From contig CBFIJK010000074.1 of the NCBI GenBank assembly GCA_965662745.1, positions 1 to 14,278 on the forward strand: 14,278 nt of DNA, read 5' to 3'. Under the pieces are notes generated by a model. That model was not told the DNA's origin and did not search any database. It saw only the letters and a list, made by a program, of their open reading frames with translations. This DNA comes from Anianibacter sp965662745. Its GTDB lineage: Bacteria; Pseudomonadota; Alphaproteobacteria; Rhodobacterales; Rhodobacteraceae. Of this stretch, positions 6,516 through 12,847 are shown piece after piece (the stretch's first letter is position 1; every line of letters starts with the position of its first letter). A program made the position numbers and the translations under genes.

Positions 6516-7205
6516 ATGTCCGATGACCGCCTGATCGTCGCCCTCGACCTTCCTGACGCGCTGTCGGGTCTTGCCCTCGCCGAACGCCTCGGCGACCGCG
6601 TGGGCTTTTACAAGATCGGTCTAGGCATGCTGACCGGCGGGGGCCTCGCCCTTGCGCGCGAACTGAAGGATGATCATGGGAAGCGCATTTTCCTCGATAT
6701 GAAACTGTTCGATATCGGCGCGACGGTCGAAGCCGCGGTGCGCGGTCTTTGCCGCTTCGACATTGATTTCCTGACGGTCCATGGCGACCCCCACGTGGTA
6801 CGCGCCGCGATGGAGGGCGCGTCGGGCACCGGTACGAAAATCCTCGCCGTCACGATCCTGACCTCTCTCGACCGCGCCGATCTGGATGCAAGCCTGATCA
6901 AGGACGGCGCAATCGCCGATCTCGTGACCGAGCGCGCTGCGCGTGCGTTCGAGGCGGGCGCGGACGGCGTTATTGCCTCGCCGCAGGAAACCGCCGCGAT
7001 CCGCGCGCTTCCCGAAAGTGATGGCCGCCTGATCGTGACCCCCGGTGTGCGCCCAGCGGGGGCCGCCCTCGGCGATCAAAAGCGCGTCGCCACACCTGCC
7101 AGCGCCCTGTCGGACGGCGCGAACCATATCGTCGTCGGCAGGCCCATCCACGCAGCGCCCGAACCGCGCGATGCGGCCAAGGCCATTCTCGACGAGATCG
7201 CCTGA
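6516..7205 (+). CDS. pyrF: Orotidine 5'-phosphate decarboxylase
   Basis: This cytoplasmic enzyme converts OMP to UMP, the last step of de novo pyrimidine synthesis. The product has 229 residues, normal for the short bacterial type. Key residues are visible: Asp11 in ALDLPD, Lys33 in FYKIG, and the catalytic D-x-K-x-x-D set Asp61, Lys63, Asp66 in FLDMKLFDIG. TPGVRPAG near 175-182 and GRPI near the C-terminus bind phosphate in this family. The ATG at 6516 follows GGAG (6506-6509) at 6 nt; the in-frame ATG at 6504 and the TTG at 6480 lack such a site. No other pyr gene is adjacent, which is common for pyrF. Confidence 0.97.
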   Translation: MSDDRLIVALDLPDALSGLALAERLGDRVGFYKIGLGMLTGGGLALARELKDDHGKRIFLDMKLFDIGATVEAAVRGLCRFDIDFLTVHGDPHVVRAAMEGASGTGTKILAVTILTSLDRADLDASLIKDGAIADLVTERAARAFEAGADGVIASPQETAAIRALPESDGRLIVTPGVRPAGAALGDQKRVATPASALSDGANHIVVGRPIHAAPEPRDAAKAILDEIA

Positions 7206-7212
7206 CACACGC

Positions 7213-7241
7213 TTAACGAGAATCGCGCCTTGTGCTAGCCT
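7213..7241 (+). promoter_or_regulatory. Possible sigma-70-type promoter for the 247-aa membrane protein
   Basis: TTAACG (7213-7218) and TAGCCT (7236-7241) are 17 bp apart, just after the pyrF stop. The -35 match is fair and the -10 match is poor. It would give a short leader containing the GGGGG Shine-Dalgarno at 7254-7258. Read-through from pyrF is the alternative. Confidence 0.25.
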
Positions 7242-7264
7242 GCCGCAAAAGCAGGGGGCGCAAG

Positions 7265-8008
7265 ATGACCGATCTTCAGAACAAGGCGCGATCGCTCTAC
7301 GCCGTCCGCCGGGCGCTTGGAATCCTTGGGCTGGCGCTGCCAATCATACTGTACGTCTACGCCCGCGTCCTACCGCCCCCGACAAGCCTTGGGATGCAGC
7401 CGTCGATCTCGGAATTCTACCACACCCATATGGGCGACATCCTTGTCGGCACACTGTCTGCCATCGGAGTGTTCCTGATCTCGTATCTCGGCTACCCGCC
7501 CGAGAAGGGGGAAAGCCGGATCGTCACCGATTTCTGGGTCTCGACGCTCGCGGGCCTCGGCGCGCTTGGGGTCGCGCTTTTCCCCGTGTCCTGGGCCCTT
7601 GGCACCTGTCCGCCCGGGGACACCTTCGGCACAAGCGATCAAATCCTCACCTGTCCGGTGCAAGGCATCACCAGTCACGCGCAGCTAGCGCATTTTGCCT
7701 CTGCCGCACTGTTCTTCGCGATGATCTCTGTGATGTGCCTGGTGCTCTTTCCGAAAGACAGCAGCGGCAGGCATTTCAGAACCCCCGAGCACAAGGCCTA
7801 TGCCCTGTCCGGCGGCGTACTTCTCTTCGCCTCCATCGCCCTTCTGATCGTGACGCAGGCGCCCTTGCCCGAGACGACGCGGCAATGGTTGAACGCCAGG
7901 AACGCGATCTTCTGGCTGGAAAGCCTTGGCGTCTTCGCGTTCTCCATCGCATGGCTCATCAAGGGCCAGACCGGCACCGCGATGATGCGGGTGCTTCAGA
8001 ACAAATAG
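7265..8008 (+). CDS. Six-helix integral membrane protein of unknown function
   Basis: The 247-residue protein has six likely transmembrane segments at about 18-34, 57-77, 91-112, 142-162, 179-198 and 213-233, and no signal peptide. Conserved-looking features are the block PSISEFYHTHMGDI at 46-59, just before helix 2, a loop after helix 3 with Cys115 and Cys130, His143 at the start of helix 4, and Glu219 in helix 6. I recall similar uncharacterised proteins with an 'S-E-[FY]-Y-H-T' block in other bacteria but know no function for them. The ATG at 7265 is preceded by GGGGG at 7254-7258; an upstream GTG at 7232 is less likely. Its last 13 bases overlap the 3' end of the convergent Nudix gene, and no terminator separates them. 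Confidence 0.8.
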   Translation: MTDLQNKARSLYAVRRALGILGLALPIILYVYARVLPPPTSLGMQPSISEFYHTHMGDILVGTLSAIGVFLISYLGYPPEKGESRIVTDFWVSTLAGLGALGVALFPVSWALGTCPPGDTFGTSDQILTCPVQGITSHAQLAHFASAALFFAMISVMCLVLFPKDSSGRHFRTPEHKAYALSGGVLLFASIALLIVTQAPLPETTRQWLNARNAIFWLESLGVFAFSIAWLIKGQTGTAMMRVLQNK

Positions 8009-8427
8009 CCCGGATCGCGCGCCGCACGCTCCATCAGGAACTGCCGCAGCCGGTCGCGAAAATGCGGCACCACGCGCGGCGCGGTCAGGAACTCTGCGAC
8101 GCCAAACCAGCGCCAGTCCTGCCCTTCATCGCCAAGAACGATGCCGTCAACCGCCCCGCGCACCTCTGCAACGAGGAACCAGTTCACGCCACCGCCCGGC
8201 GCAGGATACGACCGCCGCCAGACCAGCCAACTTGGATCCAGCCGCACCGAAAGCTCTTCTTCCAGCTCTCGCAGCGCCGTCTCTTCGGGCGTCTCAACCC
8301 CCTCGCGCCCTCCGCCCGGCAAATCCCACCAGCCGGGCCATGGAATATCCGCCACATCATCCCGCTGCAGGCACAGAACGCGCCCAGCCGACAGCACGGC
8401 GATCTTGGCCCCGATGAAATCCGTCAT
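7996..8427 (-). CDS. Nudix hydrolase family protein
   Basis: Nudix enzymes cleave nucleoside diphosphates linked to another moiety and often clean up oxidised nucleotides or coenzymes. The product has 143 residues. The Nudix box spans 39-61: Gly39, Glu45, Arg53-Glu54, Glu57 and Glu58 are in place for metal binding and catalysis, while the usual Gly before the last position is Ser60. The WWDLPGGG lead-in at 33-40 is typical. The ATG at 8427 has AGAGG at 6 nt, and the frame further upstream (to 8598) runs into the divergent dinB gene, so it is rejected. The substrate cannot be deduced; a MutT-like role would suit the dinB neighbour, but this is inference. The gene is convergent with, and overlaps, the membrane gene on its left. 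Confidence 0.88.
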   Translation of the reverse strand: MTDFIGAKIAVLSAGRVLCLQRDDVADIPWPGWWDLPGGGREGVETPEETALRELEEELSVRLDPSWLVWRRSYPAPGGGVNWFLVAEVRGAVDGIVLGDEGQDWRWFGVAEFLTAPRVVPHFRDRLRQFLMERAARDPGYLF

Positions 8428-8466
8428 GCCCTGCCTCTTTCCATTTCGCGCGGACGCGCCGCCCCT

Positions 8467-8472
8467 TATATA
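8467..8472. promoter_or_regulatory. Palindromic TATATA, possible shared -10 element of dinB and the Nudix gene
   Basis: The only AT-rich stretch in the 54-bp divergent gap is TTATATAT. TATATA is self-complementary, so it could act as -10 in both directions. For dinB the start point would fall about 3 nt before the ATG, giving an almost leaderless mRNA. For the Nudix gene the leader would be about 33 nt with a Shine-Dalgarno. I see no convincing -35 and no GTTC-N7-GTTC LexA box. Confidence 0.35.
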
Positions 8473-8481
8473 TGGCGCATC

Positions 8482-9735
8482 ATGCCAGCCCTTTGTCGCG
8501 ATTGCCTGACCCGTTTCGATGCCGGTCGCCGCTGCCCCTCGTGCCGCAGCCCGCGTATCCTGTCGCACCCGGAGCTGTTCGATCTCAGCATAGCGCATAT
8601 GGATTGCGACGCATTCTACGCCAGCGTCGAAAAGCGCGACAATCCAGAGCTGCGCGACAAGCCCGTCATCATTGGCGGCGGGCGGCGCGGCGTCGTATCC
8701 ACCGCCTGCTACATCGCCCGGATCAAGGGTGTGCGATCCGCCATGCCGATGTTCAAGGCGTTGCAGCTTTGCCCCGAGGCGGTCGTCGTCCGGGGCCGCA
8801 TGGACACCTATGTCGAGGTATCGCGCCAGATCCGCAGTTTCATGGAGGACCTGACGCCTTCCATCGAGCCGCTGTCGCTAGACGAGGCCTTCCTCGATCT
8901 GGGCGGCACCCACCGCCTGCACGGCGCGCCGCCCGCCGTGATGCTCGCGGGTCTCGTGAAACGGATGGAAGACGAGCTTGGCATCTCCGGCTCCATCGGG
9001 CTGAGCCATAACAAGTTCCTCGCCAAGGTCGCCTCGGATCTCGACAAGCCGCGTGGTTTTTCGGTGATCGGAAAGGCCGAGACTGCGGCGTTCCTGAAAG
9101 ACAAGCCGGTGCGCATGATCTGGGGTGTGGGACAGGCGACGCAGGCCTCGCTTGACGCGGCGGGCATCCGCAGCTTTTCCGACCTTCTGCGCTGGGACAA
9201 GAACGACCTTCACGCGCGCTTCGGGTCCATGGGCGACAGGCTGTATCATCTGGCGCGGGGCGAAGATTTCCGCCCCGTTCGCCGCAATGCCCCGATGAAG
9301 TCGATCTCGAACGAGACGACTTTTCACGACGATACCGCCGATCCCGATATCCTCGACGGGCATATCTGGCGGCTCGCCGAAAAGGTCGCCGACAGGGCCA
9401 AGGCCAAGGGCCAGGCGGGACGCACCGTGACGCTGAAGCTGAAACGCCACGACCACCGAATCCTGACCCGGCGCACGACCTTGCGCGATTCCACGCAGAT
9501 TGCAGACCGTCTTTATCGCTCGGCCCGCGCGCTTTTTGACGAGACGAAGGACAAGGGCCCCTATCGGCTGATCGGCGTGGGCCTGTCGGATTTGACCAGC
9601 GCCGAGGCGGCGGATCTGTCGGGCGACCTGCTGGACCCGGCAGCGGTGCAGCGCGCGGGCGCCGAGCGAGCCACCGACGCGATCCGCAAACGGTTCGGCC
9701 CGGACGCGATCCTGAAAGGCCGGGCGCTGCGCTGA
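8482..9735 (+). CDS. dinB: DNA polymerase IV (Y-family) with N-terminal four-cysteine extension
   Basis: DinB copies damaged DNA with low fidelity in translesion synthesis. The 417-residue product begins with a small zinc-ribbon-like segment (Cys5, Cys8, Cys18, Cys21 as two CxxC pairs) before the polymerase domain. Catalytic carboxylates are Asp41 in HMDCDAFYASVE and Asp134-Glu135 in SLDEAFLD. Tyr46 aligns with the steric-gate Phe13 of E. coli Pol IV. The little-finger region follows from about 280, and the C-terminus ends in RFGPDAILKGRAL; I see no canonical beta-clamp peptide there. The frame is open far upstream (from 7045), across pyrF and the membrane gene, but that part is a shadow. The ATG at 8482 has no clear Shine-Dalgarno, consistent with a near-leaderless transcript. 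No LexA box is visible. Confidence 0.93.
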   Translation: MPALCRDCLTRFDAGRRCPSCRSPRILSHPELFDLSIAHMDCDAFYASVEKRDNPELRDKPVIIGGGRRGVVSTACYIARIKGVRSAMPMFKALQLCPEAVVVRGRMDTYVEVSRQIRSFMEDLTPSIEPLSLDEAFLDLGGTHRLHGAPPAVMLAGLVKRMEDELGISGSIGLSHNKFLAKVASDLDKPRGFSVIGKAETAAFLKDKPVRMIWGVGQATQASLDAAGIRSFSDLLRWDKNDLHARFGSMGDRLYHLARGEDFRPVRRNAPMKSISNETTFHDDTADPDILDGHIWRLAEKVADRAKAKGQAGRTVTLKLKRHDHRILTRRTTLRDSTQIADRLYRSARALFDETKDKGPYRLIGVGLSDLTSAEAADLSGDLLDPAAVQRAGAERATDAIRKRFGPDAILKGRALR

Positions 9736-9805
9736 TTGAGGCGTGTGCAAAGCAAAGCGGCGCGCACGTCACATGAAATGCAGCGCTTTGGCGCGGTGCA
9801 ACATT

Positions 9806-10666
9806 CTATTCCGCCGCCAAAGGTATCGCGGGGCGCCCGATCTCTGTCACCTCGCCGATCACCGCGCGCATCAGATCGCGGAACGCCTCAAAGCCTGCAT
9901 GCGGTTCCAGCGCGGCTTCGTCCATGTAAAGCGAACGGTCGATCTCGACCTGAACCACATGCTGATTGCGGATCGGTTTGCCGTAATGCTGCGTCGTATA
10001 AGCCCCTGCAAAGGGCGCGTTCCGCGCCACGCGAAGGCCCTGTCCCGCAAAGGCCGCCTCGATACGCTCCACGATCTCGGTCGACGCGGACGCCCCGAAC
10101 CGGTCGCCCAGAACAACCTCGGCCTGCCGAGCGCGCGATGTGCCGGTGCCGTCCAGCGCCTCATGCGGCATGGAATGGCAGTCAATAAGAATCGCCTCTC
10201 CGAACAATCGAACCTGTTCAGCCACCAGCCGCGCGAGCGTCGCGTGATAAGGATGCCAAAACCTGTCGATCCGCGTCCGTGCAGTGGTCATGGGCATCTT
10301 GCCGGAATAAATCGCGCGCCCGTTCGACACGACACGCGGCACCACGCCAAGGCCGGACGCGACGCGTGGGTTGTGCCCGGTGCGGCGCACGCCCTCGATC
10401 AGGGCGGGGTCAAGCTCATCAGGGCTGCGGTTGAAATCCACGAAGGCTCGCGGCGCCCGCGCGGCCAGAAATGGCGCGCCAAAAAGCGGCGCCGGGCGAA
10501 AAAGCTCATCGACAAAGGCGTCTTCCGACGACCGAATCTGTTTTTCATCCAGAACCGACGCGCGCAGAAAATCTTCGGCGTAGTCCCGCCCGCTGTGGGG
10601 AGACGCGAAAATCACGCTTGTCCGCCGCTGGTCCGGCTCGAACAGGTCGAATACGCTTTTGCCCAT
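9806..10666 (-). CDS. N-formylglutamate amidohydrolase family protein
   Basis: The 286-residue protein belongs to the HutG/FGase family of zinc hydrolases that remove formyl from N-formyl-glutamate or related compounds. Family blocks are SPHSGRDY at 22-29, SSEDAFVDELF at 46-56, VDFNRSPDELD at 76-86, a TGHNPRVASGLGVVPRV stretch near 96-112 and DCHSMP at 162-167, which together supply the metal-binding His, Asp and Glu residues. The ATG at 10666 is preceded by AGAGG with 8 nt spacing; a GTG at 10675 is an alternative. No histidine-utilisation genes are near, so the true substrate may differ from the hut pathway; many stand-alone members are only predicted. A promoter lies just upstream. The gene is convergent with dinB, 70 bp away, without a visible terminator between them. 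Confidence 0.88.
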   Translation of the reverse strand: MGKSVFDLFEPDQRRTSVIFASPHSGRDYAEDFLRASVLDEKQIRSSEDAFVDELFRPAPLFGAPFLAARAPRAFVDFNRSPDELDPALIEGVRRTGHNPRVASGLGVVPRVVSNGRAIYSGKMPMTTARTRIDRFWHPYHATLARLVAEQVRLFGEAILIDCHSMPHEALDGTGTSRARQAEVVLGDRFGASASTEIVERIEAAFAGQGLRVARNAPFAGAYTTQHYGKPIRNQHVVQVEIDRSLYMDEAALEPHAGFEAFRDLMRAVIGEVTEIGRPAIPLAAE

Positions 10667-10690
10667 ACGCCTCACCTCTTGTCTGCCGAG

Positions 10691-10718
10691 AATATAGACC
10701 GCGAATTCGGTGCATCAA
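10691..10718 (-). promoter_or_regulatory. Sigma-70-type promoter of the N-formylglutamate amidohydrolase-like gene
   Basis: On the minus strand TTGATG (10718-10713) and TATATT (10696-10691) are separated by 16 bp. Transcription would start near 10685, about 18 nt before the start codon, leaving room for the Shine-Dalgarno. It is only 6 bp away from the -35 of the divergent tRNA promoter. Confidence 0.5.
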
Positions 10719-10724
10719 AAGGTC

Positions 10725-10753
10725 TTGATCCCCCCAACGACTCCTTTTATAGA
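10725..10753 (+). promoter_or_regulatory. Sigma-70-type promoter of tRNA-Val (and perhaps rpmJ)
   Basis: TTGATC (10725-10730) and TATAGA (10748-10753) have the ideal 17-bp spacing. The bases after the -10 are GC-rich (CCTGCGG), as in stable-RNA promoters under stringent control. The leader before the tRNA would be about 68 nt and holds two overlapping short hairpins (10766-10783 and 10781-10806). Confidence 0.6.
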
Positions 10754-10828
10754 CCTGCGGACCGGCGCGGGGGACATCCCGCGTCTTGTTCGTTTGAGCA
10801 AGGCGCATCGGCATGTTTTTCGGGTCAC

Positions 10829-10903
<75 letters not shown>

Positions 10904-10934
10904 TTCCCACACCGGGGATGACACGAATTGAGCC

Positions 10935-10948
10935 GCCCCTTCTGGGGC
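10935..10948 (+). repeat. Short hairpin between tRNA-Val and rpmJ
   Basis: GCCCC and GGGGC pair around TTCT, 32 bp after the tRNA. No T-tract follows, so it does not look like a full terminator. tRNA and rpmJ may therefore share a transcript, with the hairpin marking a processing point. I found no good separate rpmJ promoter in the 89-bp gap. Confidence 0.3.
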
Positions 10949-10992
10949 ATTGGAGTATGGCGCACGGGCGCCGCGACTTGAGGAGACGACCC

Positions 10993-11118
10993 ATGAAGGT
11001 CAAGAACTCGCTCCGCTCGCTGAAGAACCGGCACCGCGACTGCCGTGTCGTGCGCCGCAAAGGCCGCGTCTACGTCATCAACAAGACGCAGCGCCGCTTC
11101 AAGGCCCGCCAGGGCTGA
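10993..11118 (+). CDS. rpmJ: 50S ribosomal protein L36, zinc-free type
   Basis: The 41-residue, very basic protein is a component of the large ribosomal subunit. It starts MKVKNSLRSLKNRH and keeps the GRVYVINK and RFKARQG blocks of the alphaproteobacterial form. Only one cysteine (Cys17) is present, so it lacks the zinc-binding Cys/His set of the classical L36 and belongs to the zinc-independent type, like the second L36 of E. coli (YkgO). Such alphaproteobacteria often have this as their only L36. The ATG at 10993 follows AGGAG at 7 nt. A frame that runs back to 10813 crosses the tRNA and is rejected. A strong terminator follows 29 bp later. Confidence 0.97.
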   Translation: MKVKNSLRSLKNRHRDCRVVRRKGRVYVINKTQRRFKARQG

Positions 11119-11147
11119 GACGCTTCAGGAGCTTTCGAGCTTTCCAG

Positions 11148-11179
11148 AAAAGCCGCCCCTCGGGGCGGCTTTTTCTTTT
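11148..11179. terminator. Bidirectional terminator between rpmJ and the caspase-fold gene
   Basis: AAAAGCCGCCCC pairs with GGGGCGGCTTTT around a two-base loop (effectively a GC-rich stem with a small tetraloop). On the plus strand a T-rich run follows, interrupted by one C; on the minus strand the stem ends in TTTT. It lies between the convergent stops at 11118 and 11194. Confidence 0.9.
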
Positions 11180-11193
11180 ATGGGGGTGCGCTG

Positions 11194-12810
11194 TCAGCGG
11201 AACACCGCTTCGGCCACCAGCCGCGCGACGGTGCCCTGATCCAGATAGCCCGAAGGAATAAGCCCGCGGCTGTCCTGGTAGCGCGCGATGGCGTCGCGGG
11301 TGCGCTCGTCGAAACTGCCATCAGCCGGGCCAGGCTGAAAACCAAGCTGTTGCAGGCGAATCTCGACCAGCCTGCGCGCCGATGCTGCCAGCACCATGTT
11401 GTCTTCCTGCTGGCGCGCGAAATCGAGATCGATAATCGTCTCGGTCTGCGTAAGATCGTCGATCGCAGCTTCGGCCTCTTCGGCGTAAATGCCATCGGGA
11501 TAATCCGACAGATACGCCTCGTATCCCGCCACGGTGTCGGAATTCGTCGCGATCTCCCAAGCGGCGCGGTCGTCTTCTTCGGTGATCGCGGCAAGCCGTT
11601 CGCGCGCCAGGTCGGCGTAGATCCCATCGGGGAAGCGTTCGAGATAGGCGCGAAGCGCGGCCTCATCGCCACCTTCCCCGGAATCGCGCCAGAAAGCACG
11701 ATCCTGCCGCTCTTGCTCGGCCCGTTGCCGGGCGGCTTCGGCCTCGATCTCGGCGATCCGTTCGGCACCGCGGGTCTGCAGCATCGTAACCTGATTCGCT
11801 GTCAGATAACTGGTGACCTCGAACCCATTGTCGCCCTGAAAGGCGGAAATCGCAGCACGCGTGCCAGACCCGAATATCCCGTCTACGCCGTTGGGATCGA
11901 ACCCCAGCACCGTCAGGTATTCCTGCAAGGACCGCCGATCCGCGCGCGACAGGCCAAGTTCCTGTTCCACCCGCGCCGCACGTTCCGCTTCGCTTTCGGT
12001 CAGTTCGGTGATCCGGCGATTGGCCTGATCGGCATGTTCGCCCGCCGGGAAGCGGTCAAGGTAATCGCGGTAAGCCTCGGCGCTGTCCTCCTCGGTCACA
12101 CGCTCCCAGAAGCGGGTTTCAAAATCAGGCGTGTCGGCGACCGGTGTTTCACTGAAGAAAGGAAATGGCGCGACGAAGCCGCGCGATTCGATCCGGCGCG
12201 GCGCGGCGCGCAAGGCGCGGTCCATGCGTCGCCCCGGCACCACGATTTCCGACGACAGGAATTCCGCCAGCGCCTCTGGCGGTCCGGTCAGCACCGTGAC
12301 GCCCTGCGGCGCCTCGATGCCACCAAGGCCTTCGACAACGCCATCATCGGGGCGCAGGGACGCGCGCGCATCGGCCACCGCGACGATCGCGGCCCCAGGG
12401 CGGGCAGCGGCGATATCGAGAAACGCGCCAATCGACAAACCCGTGGTGCCCACGGCGAACGGGTCGAGCCGTTCCGCGTCGATCCCGAGCAGGTACGCAT
12501 CGCGGCTGGTCGAGACGACATGCCCCGCAAGATAGACGATCACCCGGTCCGCCGCGCGCAGGCGCTGCGCGAGAACACCGACCTCGCCCGCCACGTCGGA
12601 CATCTGGAAGTCCGCCAGATCGAACACCTCGAACCCGGCGCGGCCAAGCTCATCTCCCAAGGTCTCGGCGGCGTCCGCCTCGGGCGCGTCGGGAAGGTTG
12701 GCATAGGTGCGGTTCGCCACGATAAGCGCGATATCCTCGGCCAGCGCGGGCAGCGCGCTGCCCCCAAAGGCCGCAAGGCCGAAAACCGCCGCTTTCACCC
12801 ATGCCGTCAT
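11194..12810 (-). CDS. Secreted caspase-fold (peptidase C14-like) protein without catalytic cysteine, with two peptidoglycan-binding domains
   Basis: The 538-residue protein has a Sec signal peptide (1-24, cleavage after ALA). A caspase-like domain at about 25-205 shows the IALIVANRTYANLP start and the histidine motif VYLAGH (His97). At the place where active members have D-A-C-R, this one has D-A-R-A (about 147-150), and the whole protein contains no cysteine at all. It is therefore a predicted inactive pseudo-peptidase. Two peptidoglycan-binding repeats follow at about 288-345 (VDGIFGSGTRAAISAFQ) and 478-535 (ADGSFDERTRDAIARYQ). Three copies of a W-(x)n-YL-x-x-[FY]P-x-G-x-x-A repeat lie at about 231-269, 371-410 and 415-453. 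A charged helix (349-370) may be coiled-coil. I chose ATG 12810 because GAGGGGG lies 8 nt before it; GTG 12816 is too close to that site. Probable role: envelope scaffold or sensor; function unknown. Confidence 0.85.
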   Translation of the reverse strand: MTAWVKAAVFGLAAFGGSALPALAEDIALIVANRTYANLPDAPEADAAETLGDELGRAGFEVFDLADFQMSDVAGEVGVLAQRLRAADRVIVYLAGHVVSTSRDAYLLGIDAERLDPFAVGTTGLSIGAFLDIAAARPGAAIVAVADARASLRPDDGVVEGLGGIEAPQGVTVLTGPPEALAEFLSSEIVVPGRRMDRALRAAPRRIESRGFVAPFPFFSETPVADTPDFETRFWERVTEEDSAEAYRDYLDRFPAGEHADQANRRITELTESEAERAARVEQELGLSRADRRSLQEYLTVLGFDPNGVDGIFGSGTRAAISAFQGDNGFEVTSYLTANQVTMLQTRGAERIAEIEAEAARQRAEQERQDRAFWRDSGEGGDEAALRAYLERFPDGIYADLARERLAAITEEDDRAAWEIATNSDTVAGYEAYLSDYPDGIYAEEAEAAIDDLTQTETIIDLDFARQQEDNMVLAASARRLVEIRLQQLGFQPGPADGSFDERTRDAIARYQDSRGLIPSGYLDQGTVARLVAEAVFR

Positions 12811-12847
12811 CGTCACATCCCCCTCAAGACGGGCGGACAGGCCGCCG

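Noticed and set aside
7045..8481. Very long plus-strand open frame upstream of and in frame with dinB
   Set aside because: It runs through the pyrF 3' end, the membrane-protein gene and antisense to the Nudix gene, all of which have clear family or coding evidence in other frames. The residues are Arg/Pro/Ala-rich without domains, as expected for a shadow in GC-rich DNA.
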